Shown here: in pieces, positions 44,424 to 53,337 of the stretch
Layout: each line of letters starts with the position of its first letter
Numbering within the stretch: the stretch's first letter is position 1
Assembly: GCF_020037125.1 (NCBI RefSeq)
Contig: NZ_JAIQDG010000004.1
Location: 248,001 to 312,000, forward strand
From: Myxococcus sp. RHSTA-1-4
GTDB taxonomy: Bacteria; Myxococcota; Myxococcia; Myxococcales; Myxococcaceae
Reading direction: 5' to 3'
Length of the DNA stretch: 64,000 nucleotides
The notes under the pieces: model-generated
The model's input: the letters and a program-made list of their open reading frames with translations, nothing else
Told to the model about the DNA's origin: nothing
Database searches by the model: none
Program-made: the position numbers and the translations under genes

Positions 44424-46604
44424 GTGAAGCTGACGACCGCATTGACGGCGGCGGTGCTGGTGCTGCCGCTGGCCGCGCCCGCCGCGCCCAGGGGCGCCGC
44501 GAAGAAAGCGCCCCCGACGGAGAAGCAGGAGAAGGTGGACACCTACCACGGCACGGAGGTGAAGGACCCGTACCAGTGGCTGGAGGCCTCCGCCGACCCG
44601 AAGGTGCGGGAGTGGAACGACGCGCAGAACGCGCACACGCGCGCGCTGCTGGACAGGCTGCCCGGGCGCGAGTCCATCCGCCAGCGCGTCACCGAATTGC
44701 TCTCCTGGAAGTCCCCGGCCTACTTCGGGCTCCAGGAGGCCGGCGGCACCCTCTTCGCCGTCAAGGGACAGCCGCCGCGGCAGCAGCCGTTCCTGGTGGT
44801 GCTGGGCTCGGTGGACGACACGTCCACGGAGCGCGTGCTGCTGGACCCCATGGCGGTGGACCCGTCGGGCCACACCACCATCGACTGGTACGTGCCCACC
44901 CTGGACGGCAAGAAGGTGGCGGTGTCGCTGTCCAAGAAGGGCACGGAGAGTGGTGACGTCACCGTCTACGACGTGGCCACGGGCAAGCCGGTGTCGGCCG
45001 AGGTGGTGCCGAAGGTGAACGGCGGCACGGCGGGCGGCAGCCTGGCGTGGAACAAGGACGGCACGGGCTTCTTCTACACGCGCTACCCGCGCGGCGAGGA
45101 GCGCCCGCCCGCGGACCGGGACTTCTTCCAGCAGGTGTACTTCCACAAGCTGGGCACGCCCACGGAGAAGGACACGTACGCGCTGGGCAAGGACTTCCCA
45201 CGCATCGCGATGACGGATCTGGAGACGTCTCACGACGGCCAGTACACGTCCGCGCGGGTCGCCAACGGCGACGGCGGCGAGTACATGCTCTACCTGCACG
45301 GCCCGTCCGGGCAGTGGGCGCAGGTGACGAAGTTCGAGGACAAGGTCATCCGCGCGGCCTTCGGCCATGACGGGGCCCTGTACCTGCTGAGCCGGAAGGA
45401 CGCGCCGCGCGGCAAGGTGCTGCGGCTGCCTTTGGCCACGCCCACGCTGGACAAGGCCACGGTGCTGGTGCCGGAAGGTGAAGCCACCATCCAGGGCCTC
45501 TTCCCGGCGAAGACGCGGCTGTACGTGAGCGAGCAGCTCGGCGGCCCGTCGCGGCTGCGAATGGTGGACCTGAAGGGCCAGGCGCTGGGCGAGGTGCCCA
45601 CGCTGCCGGTGTCCTCGGTGGGCGGCCTGGTGAGCATGGGCGGCGACGACGTGCTCTTCGTCAACACCAGCTTCGTGCAGCCGCCGGCCTGGTACCGGTA
45701 CTCGGTGAAGGACAACAAGGCGGCGAAGACGGCGCTGGCGCGCACCTCGCCCATGGACATGAGCGACGTGGAGGTGGTGCGCACGGAGGCCACATCCAGG
45801 GACGGCACCCGGGTTCCGCTGACGATTCTCAAGAAGAAGGGCACGAAGCTGAACGGCAACAACCCGGCGCTGCTCACCGGCTACGGCGGCTTCAACGTCT
45901 CCATCTCCCCCGGCTTCAACCCGCTGGCGGGCCTGTGGCTGGAGCAGGGCGGCGTGTACGCGGTGGCGAACCTGCGCGGCGGCTCGGAGTTCGGCGAGAG
46001 GTGGCACGCGGAGGGGTCGCTGACGAAGAAGCAGAACGTCTTCGACGACTTCCACGCGTGCGCGAAGCTGCTGGTGGACCAGAAGTACACGCAGCCGAAG
46101 AAGCTGGCCATCCAGGGCGGCAGCAACGGCGGCCTGCTGATGGGCGCGGCCGTCACCCAGCACCCGGAGATGTACGGCGCCGTCGTGGCGCGCGTGGGCA
46201 TCTACGACATGCTGCGGGTGGAGCTGACGCCCAACGGCCAGTTCAACATCACCGAGTACGGCACGGTGAAGGACCCGGAGCAGTTCAAGGCGCTGCACGC
46301 GTACTCGCCCTTCCACAACGTGAAGGACGGGACGAAGTACCCGTCGGTGCTGTTCACCTCCGGCGCCAATGACCCGCGCGTGGACCCGTTCCACTCGCGG
46401 AAGATGGTGGCGCGGATGCAGGAGGCGACGAGCGCCAAGAACCCCATCCTCCTGCGCGCCAACGCGGAGACCGGCCACGGCGCCGGCACGCCGCTGAACG
46501 CCCGCATCGAGGAGGAGGTGGACGTGTACTCGTTCGTCTTCAACGAGCTGGGCATGAAGTACCGGCCGCCGGCGAAGAAGGTCAGCGCTCCCGCGCCACA
46601 GTGA
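44424..46604 (+). CDS. Prolyl oligopeptidase, family S9A
   Basis: 726 residues. A signal-like N-terminus (LTTALTAAVLVLPLAAPAAP) suggests export. A seven-bladed propeller occupies residues 70-430 and the alpha/beta hydrolase domain follows. The catalytic triad is Ser567 (GGSNGG), Asp650 (ANDPRVDP) and His685 (TGHGAG). DTYHGTEVKDPYQWLE is the family's N-terminal signature. It cleaves short peptides after Pro. Start GTG 44424 follows CCCGAGGTGAAGC. The enzyme probably supports nutrition by predation or peptide turnover. Confidence 0.92.
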   Translation: MKLTTALTAAVLVLPLAAPAAPRGAAKKAPPTEKQEKVDTYHGTEVKDPYQWLEASADPKVREWNDAQNAHTRALLDRLPGRESIRQRVTELLSWKSPAYFGLQEAGGTLFAVKGQPPRQQPFLVVLGSVDDTSTERVLLDPMAVDPSGHTTIDWYVPTLDGKKVAVSLSKKGTESGDVTVYDVATGKPVSAEVVPKVNGGTAGGSLAWNKDGTGFFYTRYPRGEERPPADRDFFQQVYFHKLGTPTEKDTYALGKDFPRIAMTDLETSHDGQYTSARVANGDGGEYMLYLHGPSGQWAQVTKFEDKVIRAAFGHDGALYLLSRKDAPRGKVLRLPLATPTLDKATVLVPEGEATIQGLFPAKTRLYVSEQLGGPSRLRMVDLKGQALGEVPTLPVSSVGGLVSMGGDDVLFVNTSFVQPPAWYRYSVKDNKAAKTALARTSPMDMSDVEVVRTEATSRDGTRVPLTILKKKGTKLNGNNPALLTGYGGFNVSISPGFNPLAGLWLEQGGVYAVANLRGGSEFGERWHAEGSLTKKQNVFDDFHACAKLLVDQKYTQPKKLAIQGGSNGGLLMGAAVTQHPEMYGAVVARVGIYDMLRVELTPNGQFNITEYGTVKDPEQFKALHAYSPFHNVKDGTKYPSVLFTSGANDPRVDPFHSRKMVARMQEATSAKNPILLRANAETGHGAGTPLNARIEEEVDVYSFVFNELGMKYRPPAKKVSAPAPQ

Positions 46605-46711
46605 CGCACGGAGCGCGGTGACACGGGCCCTGGCCCGTGCCGTCCCCAGTGAACTTCTATTGGGTAACAGACACCTGGGATAGGCTCCGCGCTCCGCTGA
46701 AAGGAGAGCAT

Positions 46712-47533
46712 GTGAGCCATCGCTTCGTCGTCGCAGCTTCCATCTGGGTCCTCGCGGCCTGCTCGGGCGTGGAGTTGAAGCCCACCTCGATTCCCGAGCC
46801 GGAGGACCTCCGTAGGACCTTCGCCCTGGGGGATGACGTCATCTACTCGCCGGACGACACCTTCAAGAACACGCCCGAGCTGTGGCTGGGGCGCGTAGGC
46901 GTCGTGCGGAGGACCGCGGCCGACTGCAGTACCGGCGGCCGGCTGCGGTGGGACGGTGCCTACGTCCGCAATGCCACCGCCACCGCGGGAGAAGACACCA
47001 ACCTCGCCTATCCGGTCGCCGCGAAGGTCACCGACCCGGAGATCCAGGCCCAGACGCTCGTCACCCAGAAGTCCCTCGGCAGCATCGCGGCGCTCTCGTT
47101 CGTCTCCGCGCAGCTCGACCAGGACTCCGCCGCGGAGGTCATCCTGACGGCGTTCGCCACCCAGCGAGTCATGCCGGGCCCCCGCTGGGAGTCCGCCTAC
47201 AACGACTACATCGCCTCCCACGAGAAGCTGCTGGCTGACCCGGACGTCTGCTACGTCTTCGTGGTGACCGGCTACTCCCACAAGACGCTCATCAGCAAGC
47301 GTCACCAGAAGGTGACGGCGGACGCCAAGGGTGGCTACTCGGGCGTCAACGTCAACGGCACGTACATGGCCAACACCGATGGTTATCGGCTCAGCCACCT
47401 GTTCGCGCTCAGCCCCACCGTCATCAAGGACACCACCGGCGTCCCGAAGGAACTGCGGGCCTCGCGCAAGCTCGCGGAGGAGGACGTGCTGCGCCTGCAG
47501 CAACTCATCCTCGAGGTTCCCAAAGAGCCGTGA
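46712..47533 (+). CDS. Lipoprotein coupled to a caspase-WD40 gene
   Basis: 273 residues, start GTG 46712 with AAAGGAG eight bases upstream. Lipobox ASIWVLAAC. No known domain was recognised; the mature region contains RTFALGDDVIYSP, ADCSTGGRLRWDGAYV and a Ser/Asp-rich middle. The stop overlaps the GTG of the caspase gene (GTGA at 47530-47533), so its product probably acts with that protease, perhaps as an envelope anchor or regulator. ATG 46637 is open but gives no lipobox near the start. Confidence 0.75.
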   Translation: MSHRFVVAASIWVLAACSGVELKPTSIPEPEDLRRTFALGDDVIYSPDDTFKNTPELWLGRVGVVRRTAADCSTGGRLRWDGAYVRNATATAGEDTNLAYPVAAKVTDPEIQAQTLVTQKSLGSIAALSFVSAQLDQDSAAEVILTAFATQRVMPGPRWESAYNDYIASHEKLLADPDVCYVFVVTGYSHKTLISKRHQKVTADAKGGYSGVNVNGTYMANTDGYRLSHLFALSPTVIKDTTGVPKELRASRKLAEEDVLRLQQLILEVPKEP

Positions 47534-50500
47534 GCATCACCTGTCGGCCCGGCCCCTGGAGGGCCTGGGTACTGCTCGCCTGGGCCTTGCTGCTCGTGCC
47601 CGCCGCCCCCGCGCATGGCCAGACGCCCGGCGCGCCGGCGGGAATCACAGCCGCGAGGCCGTACTACCGGACGACGTGGGCGGTCGTCGTCGGTGTCGGG
47701 AATTATTACACAGACATCAATGTGCCCCCGCTGGCGACCGCACTGAATGATGCGGAGGCCATGCGGCGGCTGCTCATCGAGGAATTCGGCTACGAGCCGG
47801 CCCACGTCCTCTTCCTGCCCGATGCGAGTCGCGCGCGAATCGAGGGGGCCTTCACCGGGTGGCTGCGCCAGCAGGGGGTCCGCGCCGAGGACTCAGTCCT
47901 GTTCTACTTCGCGGGCCACGGCATCATGACGAAGGACGGCCAGGGCTATCTCGCGGGCGTGGATGCGCGCGCGGGAGGCATTGCCTCGACCTGGGTGTCC
48001 ATTGCCTGGCTGGTAGAGCAGCTCGGCGCGCTGGCTCCACGGCACAAGGCCATCATCCTCGACAGCTGCTTCTCCGGCAGCCTCTTCTCGCAGATACCGC
48101 GAACCTCCATTCCCACCCGCGCGGACCTGAAGTCCTCCGCGCCAGGCACGCGAGGACCGCCGGCGCCCCCTTCCCCCGCCGGAGCCCGGGCCCCAGGCGC
48201 GGCGCATCTGGACAACTACTTCTACTACCTGACGCAGCCCGCGTTCGTGGGCATGTCGGCGGGGCGACTGCGCGTGGTGTCGGATGGGGGCCCCGGCGAT
48301 GGCCACTCCCATTTCACGTCCGCGCTGCTGGAGGTCCTCCGCAACCGTGCCGACTCCGCGCGCAAGGACCACGCCTTCACCTTCCGGCAGGCGGCGGCGC
48401 AGGTGGAGACGGTGGTCGCCAACCGCTTCGGGAGCGCGCAGATTCCCAACTGGGGACTGGTCCGCGACACGGGCGACGGGGACTTCATCTTCCGGCCCGT
48501 GCGCTACAGGCCGACGCCGACCGAGGCCCGGGAGCTGGCGCTCCGCAAGGCACGCTATGCCACGGACCTCCTGGCGGCCCGGGTCGCACTCGCGGCCCGG
48601 AACACCGGGCGTGCCCAATCACTCCTGGAGCGGCACCTTCCCAGCCCCACCGAATCCGACCTGCGTGGCTTCGAGTGGCGGCATCTCTGGCGACGGCTCC
48701 ATCCGGAGACCACCCTCTACTTCCCCCCCCTCCAGGGTCAGCCGCTGCCCGCGGAGGCGCCCCCGGCCCACCTCTTTCCCCTGGCCTCCCAACCCACCCA
48801 TGAACTGGTCGCGGTGAGCCTCGAGTTCTACGCCTGGGCGCCGGGACAGGTCATCGTCTTCAAGGTCTCGGACGGCCAGTTCCGCGAGCTGTTCCGCATC
48901 GAAGGCTCCGCCAGCGCCCTGGCGTTCTCCGCTGACGGCCACACGCTCGCGGTCGGGCGCTCGGCGCCGCGGGGAGAATCGGACCCACCGCAATACGCCA
49001 CCGTCGAGCTGTTCAGCGTGCCCGACGGCAAGTCCGTCAAGACGCTCACGCTGTACAAAAGGTTCGTGAGCGGCCTCTCCCTCTCCCGGGACGGGCAACG
49101 GGTCGCCGCCCTGCTCGGGGACTCTGTCGGAGTCTGGAGCACAATCACAGGCCAGCTCCTCTTCAAGCGCGGGGCGACGTTCTTCACCGGCGGCCTCGCG
49201 CTCACCGAGGATGCGGAAGTCCTGGCATTCAGCGACGCCCATCAGATTCACGTATGCGAGGTACGCGGCGGTGGCTGCTCGCTGCTCGGCAACCATCCGG
49301 ACGCCGTCCTCGGACTGCGGTTCCTCCAGGGCAGCAGAGAGCTGGTCTCCTATGGGGTGGGCCGGGCCCTGCACATCTGGCAATTGGCGACACGCCGGGC
49401 GCAGGTGCTGAAAACGCGCGAGAGTCCAGACGAAGTGGTCGTCGCGCCCGAAGGCGGGGCCTTCCACGTTCGGCTGCGGGACGGAGAGGTGTGGACGTGG
49501 GCCCGGGGGGACAAGGCCCTGTCGCTGTTCGAGGCCAGCACCGGCAAGCTCGTGGGCATGGCCCCGCTGAGAGACGGAAACCTCCTCCTCGCGGGAGAAG
49601 ATGGTGGACTGCGCATCCTGGGCCGTTCCCCCCGGGCCGCGGCCCACGTGTTCTCCGCGCCCGTGAGCCATACGAGGAGCGCTTTCGCGCCCGGAGCCCG
49701 GCTGCTCGCGGCCTTCAAATCCACGGAGGGGGTGCAGCTCTGGGATACGAACACCGGCACGAAACGGTGGTCCATCACCCTGCCGGAACCGTCCACGGTG
49801 GGCGTGCTTGCATTCTCACCTGATGGGGGCCGGCTCGCGGTGGGCGGCTCCGCCACGAGCGACAACACGGGCTGGGTGAGCATCGTGGACACGTCCACCG
49901 GCCAGCGCCTGGGGAGCGTCGACGGGATTCAGGACGGAGTCTCCACCCTGGCGTTTACAGCCGACGGGGGCTCGCTCGTGGTCGCGGGCTCGCCCTCCGA
50001 AGACCCCAGGGCCCCGGTGGTCGTGGGCCATGTCGACCTCGAGCACCACGTCCACCACCCCAAGAGCCCCAGGACCGAGGTCTACACCCTGGACTGCTCG
50101 CCCGATGGCCGGAGTGTCGCTACCGGCGACAGGGATGGAGCGGTTCGCGTCCATGCCGGCCTGGAGCTGGAACCGGGCGCGCCCCTCCTGACGTATGACA
50201 CCGCGGTCTCCAGCGTCCGGTTCTCACGCGACGGGCAGACGCTGGTCTCCGCGTCCTGGAACGGCCTCGCGCATGTCAGCGAGCTGGCGGGAGACCGCCG
50301 GCGGACGACCCTGGTGGGGCACCTGGGCGCCATCTTCTCGACGGCGCTCAGCCCCGACGGAACGACGGTGGCCACCGGGGCGGATGACGGAACCCTCCGG
50401 CTCTGGAAGAGCAGCGGGGAATGGGTGGGTGTCGATGACACGTACACATCACCCGTCCACGCCCTCCAGTTCTCACGGGATGGCCTGACGCTGGCCGCGC

Positions 50501-50802
50501 ATGAAATCTCCGGGCGCGTTCGCGTCCTGCGCGGAGCCGAAGACACGGAGGTGCTCCGGTTCTTCCAGGAGGCCCACGCCCACCGACCAACCGAACAGAG
50601 CCGCAGGCTGCTCGTTCAAGCCTGCTGGGCCTCGTACCTCGCGAGCATCAGGACCCCGGACACGCCCCACCAGACACGCGCGCGGCTGCTGGAGCAGGCG
50701 ATGACGGTGCTGCTCCAGGGGCGCGCCGAAGCCACCCTGCCCGCCGAAGAGGCACGCTGGCTCTGGGAGATCCGGGAAGCACTCAAGAGCAGCGGGCAGT
50801 GA
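47530..50802 (+). CDS. Caspase-like (peptidase C14) protein with C-terminal WD40 repeats
   Basis: 1090 residues, signal peptide (WVLLAWALLLVPAAPAHG). Residues 45-230 are a metacaspase-type domain: WAVVVGVGNYY, LNDAEAMRRLL, FYFAGHG with His130, ILDSCFSGS with Cys180, so the dyad is intact. A helical linker follows, then about 570 residues of WD40-like repeats (LAFSADGHTLAVG, LSLSRDGQRVAALL, TLAFTADGGSLVVA, TALSPDGTTVATGADDGTLRLW). WD40-caspase proteins are known in cyanobacteria and multicellular bacteria as regulated proteases, with repeats sensing partners. The export signal suggests a periplasmic or secreted role. Confidence 0.92.
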   Translation: MSITCRPGPWRAWVLLAWALLLVPAAPAHGQTPGAPAGITAARPYYRTTWAVVVGVGNYYTDINVPPLATALNDAEAMRRLLIEEFGYEPAHVLFLPDASRARIEGAFTGWLRQQGVRAEDSVLFYFAGHGIMTKDGQGYLAGVDARAGGIASTWVSIAWLVEQLGALAPRHKAIILDSCFSGSLFSQIPRTSIPTRADLKSSAPGTRGPPAPPSPAGARAPGAAHLDNYFYYLTQPAFVGMSAGRLRVVSDGGPGDGHSHFTSALLEVLRNRADSARKDHAFTFRQAAAQVETVVANRFGSAQIPNWGLVRDTGDGDFIFRPVRYRPTPTEARELALRKARYATDLLAARVALAARNTGRAQSLLERHLPSPTESDLRGFEWRHLWRRLHPETTLYFPPLQGQPLPAEAPPAHLFPLASQPTHELVAVSLEFYAWAPGQVIVFKVSDGQFRELFRIEGSASALAFSADGHTLAVGRSAPRGESDPPQYATVELFSVPDGKSVKTLTLYKRFVSGLSLSRDGQRVAALLGDSVGVWSTITGQLLFKRGATFFTGGLALTEDAEVLAFSDAHQIHVCEVRGGGCSLLGNHPDAVLGLRFLQGSRELVSYGVGRALHIWQLATRRAQVLKTRESPDEVVVAPEGGAFHVRLRDGEVWTWARGDKALSLFEASTGKLVGMAPLRDGNLLLAGEDGGLRILGRSPRAAAHVFSAPVSHTRSAFAPGARLLAAFKSTEGVQLWDTNTGTKRWSITLPEPSTVGVLAFSPDGGRLAVGGSATSDNTGWVSIVDTSTGQRLGSVDGIQDGVSTLAFTADGGSLVVAGSPSEDPRAPVVVGHVDLEHHVHHPKSPRTEVYTLDCSPDGRSVATGDRDGAVRVHAGLELEPGAPLLTYDTAVSSVRFSRDGQTLVSASWNGLAHVSELAGDRRRTTLVGHLGAIFSTALSPDGTTVATGADDGTLRLWKSSGEWVGVDDTYTSPVHALQFSRDGLTLAAHEISGRVRVLRGAEDTEVLRFFQEAHAHRPTEQSRRLLVQACWASYLASIRTPDTPHQTRARLLEQAMTVLLQGRAEATLPAEEARWLWEIREALKSSGQ

Positions 50803-50840
50803 CGAAGACGTCGAGAACGACCCGAGAGCCGTGGCCTGAA

Positions 50841-50876
50841 CGAGGTGGCGGACGAAGCGCCGCTCCCGCCACCTCG
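50841..50876. terminator. Bidirectional hairpin between convergent genes
   Basis: CGAGGTGGCGG (50841-50851) pairs perfectly with CCGCCACCTCG (50866-50876) between the convergent caspase and kup genes. No U-tract, as is common in this genome. Confidence 0.6.
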
Positions 50877-50886
50877 CACCGCGGAC

Positions 50887-52869
50887 CTACAGCTCCACCT
50901 GGGCGCCCAGCTCGACGACGCGGTTCGGCGGAATCCGGAAGAAGGCCGTGGCCGAGCGGGCGTTGCGGCTCATCCAGACGAAGAGCGCCTCACGCCAGCG
51001 AGCCATGCCCGGGTGCTTGCTGACGATGAGCGTCTCGCGCCCGAGGAAGAAGCTCGTGCTCATGACGTTGAAGGGCAGCCCCGCCTCGCGGCAGCGCTTG
51101 AGGATGTCCGGGATGGACGGGTCCTCCATGAAGCCGTAGCGCGCGGTGATGCGGCGCAGGCCCTGGGGCAGCGTCTCCACCGTCACCCGCTCCGAGGGCG
51201 GGACGTGGGGCACGTCCTCGGTGGTGATGGTGAGCAGCACCGTCTGCTCGTGCAGCACCTTGTTGTGCTTCAGGTTGTGCAGCAGCGCGCTGGGGGCAAC
51301 CTCCGGGTTGCCCGTCATGAAGATGGCCGCCCCCGGCACCCGGTGGGGCCCGTTGTCGCCAAAGCTCTCCAGCAGGTCCTTCAGGGGAATGGAGCCGGCA
51401 CGCAGCTTTTCTCCCAGCAACTCGCGGCCGCGCTTCCACGTCGCCATCAGCGTGAAGAGGATGGCGCCCATCGTGAGCGGCAGCCAGCCACCGTGGGCCA
51501 CCTTGACGAAGTTGGCGCCGAAGAAGGCCAGGTCGATGGCGAGGAATACGATGAGCACCGGCACCGCGATGGAGCGCCGCACGCCCCAGCGCTCGCGCGC
51601 CACCACGTAGGCGAGGCTGGTGGTGATGGCCATGGTGGCCGTCACGGCGATGCCGTACGCGGCCGTGAGCGCGCCGGAGGAGCGGAAGCCCAGCACCACC
51701 GCCACCACGCCCAACAGCAGCGCGATGTTCACCCCCGGCAGGTAGATCTGCCCCTGCTCCTCCGCGGAGGTGTGCACCACCTCGAGGCGGGGCCAGTAGC
51801 CGAGCTGGATGGCCTGCCGGGTGATGCTGAAGACCCCGGAGATGAGCGCCTGCGAGGCGATGACGGTGGCGGCCGTGGCCAGCGCCACCAGCGGGTAGAG
51901 CGCCCAGTCAGGGGCCATGTGGAAGAAGGGATTGATGGCGACGGAGGGGTCTCTCAGCAGCAGCGCGCCCTGCCCGAAGTAGTTGAGCAGCAGCGCCGGC
52001 AGCACCAGGCCGAACCACGCCAGGCGGATGGGCCGGTAGCCGAAGTGGCCCATGTCCGCGTAGAGCGCCTCGCCACCGGTGACGACGAGGAACACCGCGC
52101 CCAGCACGAGGAACCCGTGCCACCCGTTCCGGACGAAGAAGCTCACCGCGTGCGTGGGCAGCACGGCCTGGAGCACCGAGGGGTTCCGCGCCAGCTCGAG
52201 GACACCGAGCACCGCGATGACGGAGAACCACACCACCATCAGCGGGCCGAACACCCGGCCGATGCCGCCCGTGCCCTTGCTCTGCACGAAGAACAGCGCG
52301 AGCAGGATGACCAGGGCGATGGGCAGCACGTAGGGCGTGAAGAGCGGCGTCGCCACGCCGAGCCCCTCCACGGCGGAGAGCACGGAGACGGCCGGAGTGA
52401 TGACACCATCGCCATAGAGCAGCGCCGCGCCGAACAGGCCGAGCGTCAGCAGCACCATGCGCCGGACGCCGCTGCCGGCGCCGCCTCCGCGCTGCACCAC
52501 CAGGGCCAGCAGGGAGAGGATGCCGCCCTCGCCGCGGTTGTCCGCCCGCATGACGAAGCCGAGGTACTTCACGGAGATGACGATGATGAGGCTCCAGAAG
52601 ACGAGGCTCAGCACGCCCAGCACGTTCGCGGGCGTGGGAGCGATGCCATGCTCACCGCTGAAGCAGTCGCGCAGCGCGTACAACGGACTGGTGCCGATAT
52701 CGCCGTAGACGATGCCGAGCGCGCCCAGGGCGAGCGGCGCCAGGCGGGCGAGCGGCTGGGGGCCCGCCTCCGGTGCGTGGGGGCGATGGGAGCCGGAAGG
52801 GGAAACGGGAGCGGCCGAGCCCGCGGACGATGGCGAGCCCGGCCCGTGACTGCTGGGGTCGGAAGACAT
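50887..52869 (-). CDS. kup: Kup-type potassium uptake transporter
   Basis: 660 residues. The family signature GIVYGDIGTSPLY lies at residues 52-64, followed by 12 hydrophobic helices and a soluble C-terminal tail of about 200 residues. Other Kup landmarks are VFWSLIIVISVKYLGFVMRADN and YADMGHFG. It imports K+ driven by the proton gradient across the inner membrane. The leader carries a ydaO/yuaA-type riboswitch (next entry), so K+ uptake should fall when c-di-AMP is high. GAGGAG before the ATG lies at the riboswitch's 3' edge. Confidence 0.95.
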   Translation of the reverse strand: MSSDPSSHGPGSPSSAGSAAPVSPSGSHRPHAPEAGPQPLARLAPLALGALGIVYGDIGTSPLYALRDCFSGEHGIAPTPANVLGVLSLVFWSLIIVISVKYLGFVMRADNRGEGGILSLLALVVQRGGGAGSGVRRMVLLTLGLFGAALLYGDGVITPAVSVLSAVEGLGVATPLFTPYVLPIALVILLALFFVQSKGTGGIGRVFGPLMVVWFSVIAVLGVLELARNPSVLQAVLPTHAVSFFVRNGWHGFLVLGAVFLVVTGGEALYADMGHFGYRPIRLAWFGLVLPALLLNYFGQGALLLRDPSVAINPFFHMAPDWALYPLVALATAATVIASQALISGVFSITRQAIQLGYWPRLEVVHTSAEEQGQIYLPGVNIALLLGVVAVVLGFRSSGALTAAYGIAVTATMAITTSLAYVVARERWGVRRSIAVPVLIVFLAIDLAFFGANFVKVAHGGWLPLTMGAILFTLMATWKRGRELLGEKLRAGSIPLKDLLESFGDNGPHRVPGAAIFMTGNPEVAPSALLHNLKHNKVLHEQTVLLTITTEDVPHVPPSERVTVETLPQGLRRITARYGFMEDPSIPDILKRCREAGLPFNVMSTSFFLGRETLIVSKHPGMARWREALFVWMSRNARSATAFFRIPPNRVVELGAQVEL

Positions 52870-52880
52870 TGCGTTCTCCT

Positions 52881-53003
52881 CGACGCCTGTGGAGTTAGCT
52901 GACGGACTCGGGCTGAGGGAACCTGCCCTACGCTCGACCTCGAGCGATTCGCCCCAACGAACGTGGGTCCCCCACTCCCGCTGACGGCGGGATTCGGCGT
53001 ATG
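52881..53003 (-). ncRNA. ydaO/yuaA-type c-di-AMP riboswitch upstream of kup
   Basis: Read on the minus strand, the leader contains the conserved ydaO blocks in order: GCCGAATCC near 52990, GGGGGACCCACG, TTGGGGCGAATCG near 52950, GTAGGGC, then GAGTCCGTCAGCTAACTCC and ACAGGCG ending near 52882. Order and spacing fit the c-di-AMP aptamer. The GAGGAG ribosome binding site follows within five bases, so control is likely at translation: ligand binding would sequester it. This class often controls K+ transporters and cell-wall genes in other bacteria. No start of the RNA could be fixed. Confidence 0.85.
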
Positions 53004-53337
53004 GGCGCGATACCTATCCCCCCCCGGTCCGCGCCGCAATGCGCCAGTGCTGTAACCAGCGGCACCCCCGCCCATTCCAGACGCGCCGCCGCCGCGCCCG
53101 CCGCCACTGTAGGGCCTCCCGCTACGTCTCCCCAACCCGGAGCCTTCCCTTACGGCCGGAGAAAAAATTCGAGAGTGCCCCGCGAATTCTCAACCTCTGA
53201 GTACGACCAACTTGAAAGACTCCATCCGTATTGTGTTAAGAGGCCCGAGTTCCCGGTAACCCAGGGACATCCCATATCCCCAGGGGGGGCCATCCCGACA
53301 CAGCCGAAAGGCTCGCGGGACTCGGAAGGAGAGACAC
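53004..53337. promoter_or_regulatory. Divergent promoter region of kup and the monooxygenase gene
   Basis: 334 bases. The minus strand should carry the kup promoter upstream of the riboswitch. 53190-53250 is AT-richer (TTGAAAGAC, TATTGTGTTAAGAG) and probably belongs to the rightward gene. GGAAGGAGAGACAC is the ribosome binding site for ATG 53338. Confidence 0.4.

Noticed and set aside
44055-46478. Minus-strand open frame of 807 codons opposite prolyl oligopeptidase
   Set aside because: Composition dominated by Arg, Val, His and Gln as expected for an antisense shadow; the plus strand has an intact S9A triad.
50845-52902. Plus-strand open frame of 685 codons opposite kup
   Set aside because: His/Arg/Asp-rich shadow of Kup; the riboswitch and ribosome binding site support the minus strand.
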